Source: DATEEW01 sp035273665 (GTDB lineage: Bacteria > Pseudomonadota > Gammaproteobacteria > Burkholderiales > SG8-39). From it: a DNA stretch of 19,317 nucleotides. Shown here piece after piece: positions 1 through 6,273 of this stretch. Made by a program: the position numbers and the translations under genes. The stretch's first letter is position 1, and every line of letters begins with the position of its first letter. The stretch is from NCBI GenBank assembly GCA_035273665.1, contig DATEOW010000017.1:1-19317 (forward strand), given 5' to 3'. Below the pieces are notes generated by a model. That model saw nothing but the letters and a program-made list of their open reading frames with translations, did not search any database and was not told where the DNA came from.

Positions 1-843
1 ATCCTGTCCGATGAGATCCTCGACGTTGTAACCGGCCATGTCCGCGAAATGCTGATTAACCATGCGAAAGCGACCTTCGTCATCGATCGCAACCAGCCCG
101 AACACTGCGCTTTCCATGATGCGGTCACGGAACTCATAGGCCTGTTGCAGACTTTCGAGCGCCGTTTTCAGTTCGGCGGTTCGTTCCTGCACACTCTTTT
201 CAAGCGCCTCGTTTGCCGTTCGTTGCGCCTGTTCAGCTTGTTTGCGCAGATGCGCATCGCGCAGGATGGCCGTGCAGAAGCGGCCGCTTCCGGAAGACCA
301 GGTCGCCACTGACATTTCCGTCGGGATATGGCTGCCGTCTTTGTGCTGCACCGTCAATTCCATGGTGCCGTCTTTGTCGCCGTTGTGCGCTGACCGAATT
401 TCGCAGGGCGAAGGGGAAAGTCCGGGCAAGCTCTCGGCCGGCAACAACTTTTTGAAGGGCATACCCAGAACTTCGTCGACCGAATAGCCGAACATATTCT
501 CCGCAGCGCGGTTGAACGAAACGATGCATCCGTTATCGTCAACGATCAGAATCGCGTCATGTGCCGTGTCGGTGGCAGCGCGATATTGTTCTCGGCTGTA
601 TTGGAGTTCTTCAGTCATTTGGCGCGCAAGTCGGATGGCGCGGTCTTGAGTATTGGCGGCCGACAGGGTGATTCCAAAAAGAAGCAAGCTGACCATCAGC
701 CCGACGAGCAACACGGCCAATGGGTCGGCACTGTTGAAATACCATGCGCCGAAGCTGCTGGCTAAGGCGAGAACAAATACCAGCCAGGGAGGAAAAAATT
801 GACGGAGGCGATGCAGCGGCCAGGGCGGATGCACTGCCCTCAT
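1..843 (-). CDS. PAS-domain membrane sensor protein, C-terminus beyond window
   Basis: The reading frame is open from an ATG at 843 to the left edge (281 residues, no stop), so the gene is 3'-truncated by the window. Two hydrophobic segments (about residues 15-33 and 45-64) form a short membrane hairpin. A first PAS domain follows at about 92-200, with the typical stretches ILIVDDNGCIVSFNRAAE, MFGYSVDEVLGM and HKDGSHIPTEMSV. A helical linker at about 205-240 (QERTAELKTALESLQQAY) looks like a signalling coiled coil, and a second PAS domain begins near 243 (AVFGLVAIDDEG, DMAGYNVEDLIGQD). The output domain (histidine kinase, GGDEF/EAL or other) lies outside, so the class is not decided. The frame stays open upstream of the ATG, so the start is a best guess; no strong Shine-Dalgarno is visible. 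It is divergent from the ceramidase-like gene, with about 140 bases between the starts and no convincing promoter in the gap. Confidence 0.88.
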   Translation of the reverse strand, partial: MRAVHPPWPLHRLRQFFPPWLVFVLALASSFGAWYFNSADPLAVLLVGLMVSLLLFGITLSAANTQDRAIRLARQMTEELQYSREQYRAATDTAHDAILIVDDNGCIVSFNRAAENMFGYSVDEVLGMPFKKLLPAESLPGLSPSPCEIRSAHNGDKDGTMELTVQHKDGSHIPTEMSVATWSSGSGRFCTAILRDAHLRKQAEQAQRTANEALEKSVQERTAELKTALESLQQAYEFRDRIMESAVFGLVAIDDEGRFRMVNQHFADMAGYNVEDLIGQD

Positions 844-983
844 GGATTTCCCGCCAGATAAAGTCGCTGCATGCGTCTTTTCCAGTCCGCGTCCTTTCGG
901 GAGCAAATCCCAAGATGCAGCATTAATGCAAACGCTGTTCCCGCCGTGCGCATTGCACATTGGGCTGCGATACCATATCCCCG

Positions 984-1613
984 ATGAACGCCACGCAACA
1001 GCTCGATTTCTATTGCGAGCGACTCGGCAGCGGCATATGGGCCGAGCCGCTGAACGTCTTGAGCAATCTCGCCTTTCTCCTTGCTGCCTATCTGCTCTTT
1101 CGTCGGCATGGGCGGGATGTGTCCTTATGGGCCGGGCTGATCGCGCTGGTCGGACTGGGGAGTATCGCGTTTCATCTCTTCGCTACCGTGTGGGCGCATT
1201 GGCTGGACCTGCTGTTCATCGAGGTTTTTATTTATAGCTTCATTGCCGTCTACTTGCGCCGTGCCTTTCACTTCAACTGGACAAAAACGATTCTTGGTCT
1301 GGCGGCCTATCTTCTTTTCGAATGGGCGCTCACCAACGCCTTCGAGCCGGGCGCCTGGAATGGCTCCTACCGTTATTTGCCTGCACTGATTTTGCTCGTG
1401 GCCATGACTTTATCGGCGCAATGGCTGCTGCCGTCCATGTTGCGACCGCTTGTGATGTCGGTAATCGTGTTTGCGGTCGCCCTTTTGCTGCGCAGTGTGG
1501 ATATGATCTTCTGCGGTCCGTGGCCTTGGGGAACCCATTTCATATGGCATATGCTCAACGCCGCCGTACTTTATTACGCTGCCCTTGCCTTGCGCCGCCG
1601 CGCTTTGAATTGA
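984..1613 (+). CDS. Ceramidase-like integral membrane hydrolase (CREST superfamily)
   Basis: A 209-residue multi-pass membrane protein of the alkaline ceramidase family, whose members are zinc-dependent amide hydrolases in the membrane. It opens with YCERLGSGIWAEPLNVLSNL, the usual N-terminal signature of bacterial members. The five metal/catalytic residues known from human ACER3 are all here with the right spacing: Ser60 and His64 (GSIAFH), Asp75 eleven residues after His64 (WLDLLF), and His185/His189 (THFIWH). About seven transmembrane helices are apparent. I chose ATG 984 over an in-frame ATG at 960 because family similarity begins there. The MFS gene starts 12 bases downstream, so the two are probably co-transcribed. 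The substrate in a bacterium is uncertain; most bacteria lack ceramide, so another N-acyl lipid is possible. Confidence 0.88.
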   Translation: MNATQQLDFYCERLGSGIWAEPLNVLSNLAFLLAAYLLFRRHGRDVSLWAGLIALVGLGSIAFHLFATVWAHWLDLLFIEVFIYSFIAVYLRRAFHFNWTKTILGLAAYLLFEWALTNAFEPGAWNGSYRYLPALILLVAMTLSAQWLLPSMLRPLVMSVIVFAVALLLRSVDMIFCGPWPWGTHFIWHMLNAAVLYYAALALRRRALN

Positions 1614-1625
1614 GAGAACAGCCAG

Positions 1626-2828
1626 ATGCTTGGGAGCAAGACAAGAATGGATCCGGTCAAAAAGAACGTCGCCGTGCTCGCAGCGCTGCAAGCTTTGTTA
1701 TTTACCAACAACTCGACGGCGATCGCGCTCAATGGATTGGTTGGCTATGCGTTGGCGAGCAATAAATCACTCGCGACCTTGCCGGCGACTGGATGGGTAG
1801 TAGGTGCGGCAATGAGCACCTACTTCGCTTCGCTCCTGATGAAGCGCATTGGGCGGCGGGCCGGCTTCACCTTCGGCACCTTCGTAGGCATCCTGGGCGT
1901 ATCGATTTGCTGCTTCGCGATCTATAGCGGCAGCTTCTGGTTATTTTGCGCAGGTAGTCTGGTTTTTGGTGTGTACAACGCCTTCGGACAGTACTACCGC
2001 TTCGCCGCCGCCGATGCGGCGCCCGCCGACTACAAGAGCAAAGCCATTTCGCTCGTGCTTGCCGGAGGGTTGGTGGGCGGCATCATCGGCCCTGCCACGA
2101 GCCAATGGACAAAGGATATTCTCCCGACTGCTTATCTCGGCGCGTATATCGCCTTACTGGCGTTTTTATTCGTCGTGCTTGCGGTATTGCGCCTGCTGGA
2201 TATGCCGCCGCCTACGGAGAAAGAAGCGGGAGAAGCCGCGCGACCACTGGGGCAGATCATGGCGCAACCGGTGTTTGTGGTTGCCGTGCTGTCGGCTGCG
2301 ATCGGTTATGGCGTGATGAATCTACTGATGACCGCGACGCCGCTCGCGATGGGTATCTGCGGCCATCCTTACAGCGCAGCTGCGGGCGTCATTTCTTGGC
2401 ATGTAGTCGCCATGTTCGCCCCTTCTTTTTTTACCGGATCGTTGATCAAACGTTTCGGCGTGCTACAGATTATCCTGGTCGGCGTATTGTGCAATTTCGC
2501 TTGTGTATTCGTTGCCCTTGCGGGTGTTGAGGTGCGGAACTTCTACGGCGCGCTGATTCTTCTCGGGCTCGGCTGGAATTTTTTGTACATTGGTGGAACG
2601 ACTCTCCTTACTGAAGCCTATCAACCGGCTGAGCGCGCGAAGGCACAAGGGGCGAACGACATGCTTATTTTTATCACCATGGCGACCTCTTCATTTTCCT
2701 CGGGCGTTCTTTTGGAAGCCAATGGTTGGAATATTCTGAACTGGCTCGCGCTGCCGTTCATTCTAATTGTCGGACTGGCGGTGGTATGGCTGGGCATGGC
2801 GCGCCGTGCAGCACTAAGACCGGTTTGA
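1626..2828 (+). CDS. Major facilitator superfamily transporter
   Basis: A 400-residue protein with about twelve hydrophobic helices in two six-helix halves. The cytoplasmic loop after helix 2 has the MFS-type basic motif (LLMKRIGRRAGF, about residues 70-81), and a conserved-looking FGQYYRFAAADAA follows helix 4. A charged central loop (MPPPTEKEAGEAARP) divides the halves. It is expected to move a small solute across the inner membrane by ion coupling; the substrate cannot be told from the sequence. ATG 1647 is an alternative start (a GGGAG lies 11 bases before it). The stop overlaps the esterase start as TGATG, which points to translational coupling with the four catabolic-looking genes behind it. 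Confidence 0.9.
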   Translation: MLGSKTRMDPVKKNVAVLAALQALLFTNNSTAIALNGLVGYALASNKSLATLPATGWVVGAAMSTYFASLLMKRIGRRAGFTFGTFVGILGVSICCFAIYSGSFWLFCAGSLVFGVYNAFGQYYRFAAADAAPADYKSKAISLVLAGGLVGGIIGPATSQWTKDILPTAYLGAYIALLAFLFVVLAVLRLLDMPPPTEKEAGEAARPLGQIMAQPVFVVAVLSAAIGYGVMNLLMTATPLAMGICGHPYSAAAGVISWHVVAMFAPSFFTGSLIKRFGVLQIILVGVLCNFACVFVALAGVEVRNFYGALILLGLGWNFLYIGGTTLLTEAYQPAERAKAQGANDMLIFITMATSSFSSGVLLEANGWNILNWLALPFILIVGLAVVWLGMARRAALRPV

Positions 2829-3787
2829 TGAAACCCGACCCGCAAGTTCTCGAGCTGCTCGCAGAGCTCGCCAAAGCCAAGGTTCCCGGGTATGAAGTAC
2901 TCGGCGTGCAACAGGCGCGCGCGCTGTATTCGGCGCGAGCGGATATGAACATGCCGCGAGTCGAGGTAGCACAAGTCGTCGATATGCACATTGAAGGGCC
3001 GGGAGGCAGGTTGCCTTTGCGCATCTATCGCGCCTATGGCAGTCAGGATACGGAGCAGCTTCCGGCACTTGTTTATTTCCATGGCGGCGGGTGGGTGTTG
3101 GGAGACCTCGATACGCACGACCCCATCTGTCGAGAACTGGCCAATATGGCTCATTGCGCGGTCGTCTCGGTGGGCTATCGGCTTTCTCCGGAACACAAGT
3201 TTCCGGAACCGGTTGAAGACGCAATCGCCGCGACGCGATGGGTCGCGGAGAACGCAGCGTCGCTGCATATCGATTCCCAACGCATTGCGGTCGGCGGCGA
3301 TTCCGCCGGCGGAACCATGGCGGCGGTGGTTTGCCTTGAATTCCGCGATCAAGGCGGACCGAAAATAGTGATGCAGGCGCTGATGTACCCACCCACCGAT
3401 CTGCTTGCGCAAACGGCATCCCACATGGAATTCGCGCGTGGTTATGGCCTGACCCGTGAAAGCGTTTTGTGGATGCGGGGACATTACATTCGCGACGAGC
3501 AGGACCCGCACGATTGGAGATGCTCGCCGTTGCGAGCGAGCGATCATCGCAATCTGCCTCCCGCTTTTATTTTGACGGCCGGCTTCGACACTTTGCGCGA
3601 CGAAGGCCGCTTGTATGCCGAGGCCTTACACAACGCAGGTGTACTCACGACTTACGAGTGCTTCGAGGGAATGGTGCACGGCTTTATCAATTTAGGACGA
3701 GTGCTTGCGGGGGCGCGCCATGCGCTCTATCGCGTCGCTCAGGCGCTCAAGGCTGTTTTTGAACCGCCACAGGTTCGTGTGCGATGA
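2828..3787 (+). CDS. Alpha/beta hydrolase, HSL-type (family IV) esterase/lipase
   Basis: A 319-residue serine hydrolase of the hormone-sensitive-lipase group. The oxyanion-hole motif HGGGW lies at 85-89. The nucleophile elbow GDSAGG has Ser159, the catalytic acid is Asp254 in FDTLRDEG, and the catalytic base is His284 in GMVHGF, so the full triad is present. Family members cleave short- to medium-chain esters in the cytoplasm; there is no signal peptide. The start is the ATG overlapping the transporter stop (TGATG). A longer in-frame reading back to 2726 lies inside the transporter and is not used. The end overlaps the oxidoreductase start by four bases (ATGA). Position behind a transporter suggests it hydrolyses an imported ester or lactone (inference). 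Confidence 0.93.
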   Translation: MKPDPQVLELLAELAKAKVPGYEVLGVQQARALYSARADMNMPRVEVAQVVDMHIEGPGGRLPLRIYRAYGSQDTEQLPALVYFHGGGWVLGDLDTHDPICRELANMAHCAVVSVGYRLSPEHKFPEPVEDAIAATRWVAENAASLHIDSQRIAVGGDSAGGTMAAVVCLEFRDQGGPKIVMQALMYPPTDLLAQTASHMEFARGYGLTRESVLWMRGHYIRDEQDPHDWRCSPLRASDHRNLPPAFILTAGFDTLRDEGRLYAEALHNAGVLTTYECFEGMVHGFINLGRVLAGARHALYRVAQALKAVFEPPQVRVR

Positions 3788-4758
3788 AAACCATCCGGTG
3801 GGGCATCATCGGTTGCGGTCATGTGTGCGAAGTCAAAAGCGGACCGGCCTTACTGCGGTCTCGAAACGCCGCCATTGCCGCGGTCATGCGGCGCGATTTA
3901 GGCGCTGCACGCGATTTTGCGAAGCGCTTCGGTGTTCCGCATGTTTATGACGACGCCGAAGTGCTGTTGAATGATCCGACGGTTGACGCTGTTTATATTG
4001 CAACGCCCCCGGCCTGGCATCGGCACTACACGCGCATGGCCGCTGCCGCGAAAAAGCCCGTGCTTGTCGAGAAGCCGATGGCCATGAGCGTCGTCGAAGC
4101 CGAAGAAATGATCGCCTTATGCGACGCAGCCGGCATTCCGTTGTTCGTGAATCATTTCCGCCGGGCGCTTCCGCGCTTTATCGAAATCAAGTCGCGTATC
4201 GATGCCGGCGCTATTGGCGAGGTTCGCAGCTTCACCGTTTCTTTCTCAGCTTCGCGGGCGCTCAATGACGAGCCCGGCGCAGACGGCTGGCGCTTGCGCG
4301 CCGAGAGTGGTGGCAACCCTTTTTTCGATACGGCTTGCCACCATCTGGATGTGCTCGATTATCTACTCGGCACGATTGCCGACGTCCGTGCGCATGTCAG
4401 TCGGCAAGCGGCGCATGCGCATGCGCCAGACGTTTATACGGCGAGCTTTCGATTCGACAATGGCATACAAGGCGTCGGCTCCTGGTGCTATAACGCCGGC
4501 GTTACCAACGACTTCGTCGAAATCCTCGGGACGACAGGGCTGCTTGCTTTCACCGTTTTTGATTTCGAAGCGCCAATCTTGTTGGAGACCGAAGAAACCG
4601 CGGAAGAAATCGTCGTCGTGCCGGAACTCTACGTGCATCGGCCTTTCTTCGAGTGTGTGGCCGATACGCTGAACGGCAAGGGCCAGTGCAATAGTACGGC
4701 GGCAACCGCGCTGCGCACCGTTCGTATCATGGATCGAATTCTCGCTCAGGCCGCATGA
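3784..4758 (+). CDS. Gfo/Idh/MocA family NAD(P)-dependent oxidoreductase
   Basis: A 324-residue protein. The N-terminal Rossmann fold begins WGIIGCGHV (GxGxxx nucleotide loop at 7-13). ATPPAWH precedes the family hallmark EKP at 96-98, with Lys97 the catalytic lysine. The second domain carries Asp182-x3-His186-His-x-Asp189, matching the D-x-[GA]-x-H-x-x-D active-site pattern. Overall look is closest to sugar or polyol dehydrogenases such as the 1,5-anhydrofructose-reductase type, but the substrate is not determined. No signal peptide, so cytoplasmic. It overlaps both neighbours by four bases (ATGA), fixing the start and supporting one operon. Confidence 0.93.
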   Translation: MKTIRWGIIGCGHVCEVKSGPALLRSRNAAIAAVMRRDLGAARDFAKRFGVPHVYDDAEVLLNDPTVDAVYIATPPAWHRHYTRMAAAAKKPVLVEKPMAMSVVEAEEMIALCDAAGIPLFVNHFRRALPRFIEIKSRIDAGAIGEVRSFTVSFSASRALNDEPGADGWRLRAESGGNPFFDTACHHLDVLDYLLGTIADVRAHVSRQAAHAHAPDVYTASFRFDNGIQGVGSWCYNAGVTNDFVEILGTTGLLAFTVFDFEAPILLETEETAEEIVVVPELYVHRPFFECVADTLNGKGQCNSTAATALRTVRIMDRILAQAA

Positions 4759-5147
4759 CGATCCGAGCTCTCAACCATTTCACGGTGATGAGTCGCGATC
4801 TCGATGCGAGTCGCGAATTTTATTGCGAGGTACTGGGCATGGAAGTCGGCGCGCGACCGCCAATGTCTTTCCCGGGGCTGTGGTTGTACGCCGAAGGCGC
4901 GCCTATTCTTCATCTGGTTGGTGTGCAAGAGGCTACCGCATCCCGCAATGGCGTGATCGATCACGTCGCCTTGACCGCGTCGAATTTACGCGAGGTGGTG
5001 GGGCGGTTGCAGGCAAAGAACATCAAGCACAGTTTGAGAAGAACGCCGGATCGTGGATGGCAATTGTTTTGCCGCGATCCGGACGGTGCAATGATCGAGT
5101 TGGCTTTCGCCGCAGAGGAGATCGCGCCCGAGGACATCGCCTCCTGA
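4755..5147 (+). CDS. VOC superfamily (glyoxalase/dioxygenase fold) protein
   Basis: A 130-residue single-module VOC protein with the expected beta-alpha-beta-beta-beta repeats: NHFTVMSRDLDASREFY, LGMEVG, IDHVAL, then FCRDPDGAMIEL. Candidate metal ligands are His8, His70 and Glu115, as in glyoxalase I and extradiol dioxygenases. Single-module members usually dimerise. The family covers isomerases, dioxygenases, epimerases and resistance proteins, so the reaction is open; in this operon a step on the same substrate as the oxidoreductase and esterase is likely. The start ATG overlaps the previous stop (ATGA) and the stop overlaps the next start (TGATG). Confidence 0.9.
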   Translation: MTIRALNHFTVMSRDLDASREFYCEVLGMEVGARPPMSFPGLWLYAEGAPILHLVGVQEATASRNGVIDHVALTASNLREVVGRLQAKNIKHSLRRTPDRGWQLFCRDPDGAMIELAFAAEEIAPEDIAS

Positions 5148-5941
5148 TGCGGCTGAAGCGACTGTTAAGCGGCAAGGCAAGTGTCGAAGTCGCGGAAGAA
5201 AAAGGGGTTCGGACGCTCCATCTGGGCGGCGACGCCATCCAGAGCGCCATGCGCTTGTCCGCGCCGGACCGTTTGGAGCTTGCATATACCCGCGCAATGA
5301 TGAGCGCCTTATTGTTCAAGGAAGCGCCGCGCGAGATTTTGATGATTGGACTGGGCGGCGGTTCCATTGCGCGGTTCGCACATCAACGCATGCTCAACAG
5401 CCGCATGACCGTCGTCGAGATCAATCCCAAAGTGGTGGCGGCTGCCCGCAGCTTTTTCGGCGTGCCCTTCGATGATGGGCGCCTGAAGGTCGAAGTCGCG
5501 GATGGCGGGGCCTATGTACGGGCGCATCCCTCTTCCTGCGATTTGTTGTTGCTCGATGCTTTCGACGATGGCCGCTCGGTAAAGAGCCTTGCCACACAAT
5601 CTTTTTATGACGCCTGTGCGGCATGCTTAAGGCCGGGCGGAGTTTTCAGCGTCAATTTCATCGAAGACGAGCCGCGTTTCCCGGCGTATTTGAACCGCAT
5701 TGAAAACGCTTTCAAAGGACGAGTGTTGGTTATGCCGTCTGAAGACCGTGTCAACAATATTGTTCTGGCCATCAAAGATGGTCCGGTACGTCTCGCCATT
5801 GAAAATCTCAAGCGGCAAGCGCGTGCACTGAAACGGCGCTATGAATTGCCCTTCGATCTTTTTCTGCGCGACCTGCTTGAACATAACGACCGTACGAGTG
5901 CTTACCTCCGCCTCGGCCTGCCGGAGGCTTCATCAGACTAG
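5147..5941 (+). CDS. Spermidine-synthase-like (aminopropyltransferase/methyltransferase fold) protein
   Basis: A 264-residue protein with the spermidine synthase architecture: a small beta-rich N-terminus (RTLHLGGDAIQSAMRL, then LELAYTRAMM), a Rossmann nucleotide motif GLGGGS at 68-73, the acidic VVEINPKVV that would bind the adenosyl ribose, and LLLDAFDDGR where true aminopropyltransferases have a catalytic Asp. Many such proteins are annotated as spermidine synthases but lack polyamine activity, and no speD-like decarboxylase is nearby. I therefore keep the call at fold level. The start is ATG 5147 in TGATG; the frame extends upstream inside the VOC gene but that part is not homologous. It is the last gene of the operon, closed by the terminator at 5974. 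Confidence 0.85.
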   Translation: MRLKRLLSGKASVEVAEEKGVRTLHLGGDAIQSAMRLSAPDRLELAYTRAMMSALLFKEAPREILMIGLGGGSIARFAHQRMLNSRMTVVEINPKVVAAARSFFGVPFDDGRLKVEVADGGAYVRAHPSSCDLLLLDAFDDGRSVKSLATQSFYDACAACLRPGGVFSVNFIEDEPRFPAYLNRIENAFKGRVLVMPSEDRVNNIVLAIKDGPVRLAIENLKRQARALKRRYELPFDLFLRDLLEHNDRTSAYLRLGLPEASSD

Positions 5942-5973
5942 AAAGTTGTAGGACGGGGGAGGGTGTTTTGAGC

Positions 5974-6005
5974 GGACGGCGTGCTGTTCCACCCGTCCTT
6001 TTTAA
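5974..6005 (+). terminator. Rho-independent terminator of the MFS-esterase operon
   Basis: The stem is GGACGG (bulged C) GTG, pairing with CAC and CCGTCC around a short CTGTTC loop, followed directly by a T run (TTTTT). An alternative longer pairing uses AGGACGGG at 5950-5957 with CCCGTCCT at 5992-5999. It starts 32 bases after the spermidine-synthase-like stop, on the same strand. Confidence 0.75.
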
Positions 6006-6095
6006 TACGGCCCTTTGCATTCATGTAGGACCATCGGCGAATGCGAGCCGGCTGTAGGGAAGCTGCGGGAAGTTGCGGCTTGATCAAGCAGGTGC

Positions 6096-6136
6096 AAAAC
6101 GATTCCAAGAAAACGATAGCAAGAAACGGTTTCAAG
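6096..6136. repeat. Three imperfect tandem direct repeats upstream of the acylase
   Basis: Unit 1 is AAAACGATTCCAAG (6096-6109), unit 2 is AAAACGATAGCAAG (6110-6123, 12 of 14 identical), and unit 3 is AAACGGTTTCAAG (6124-6136, 11 of 13 matching unit 1 after one base is dropped). They abut head to tail, about 140 bases before the acylase start. A regulator-binding array is possible; nothing here proves it. Confidence 0.6.
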
Positions 6137-6273
6137 CAAGGGTAGGCCTGCGGAGCTCGCTTTCGGGGTCTGCAAAATTTACCTGGCGGTCTTATTTTCA
6201 TTTTTCTGTACGCGCCGAGGCGGATTTGCGCTTTAATAAAACGTACAACAACACAACACAGTGAGTCGATCGA

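Larger units (their letters stand above)
5942..6273. other. Intergenic region between the operon terminator and the acylase gene
   Basis: A 332-base stretch without a credible gene. It holds a rho-independent terminator (5974-6005), three imperfect direct repeats (6096-6136), and an A+T-richer leader (about 6190-6260) immediately before the acylase. Small open frames here show no family features. The acylase promoter must lie here, but no -35/-10 pair with good spacing was convincing. Confidence 0.7.

Noticed and set aside
953..981. TTGCAC with a distant A+T-rich hexamer as promoter of the ceramidase-like gene
   Set aside because: The only -10-like sequence at proper spacing is poor and would end three bases before the start codon.
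2726..2827. 34-codon upstream extension of the esterase
   Set aside because: It lies inside the transporter coding region and does not resemble HSL proteins; ATG 2828 overlaps the transporter stop.
2621..3547. 308-codon open frame antisense to the esterase
   Set aside because: It lies wholly opposite well-supported genes, has an Arg/His-rich composition typical of shadow frames and no recognisable domain.
4823..5146. N-terminal extension of the spermidine-synthase-like protein by 108 codons
   Set aside because: The extension runs out of frame through the VOC gene, is Arg-rich and unlike the family; the TGATG junction gives a natural start at 5147.
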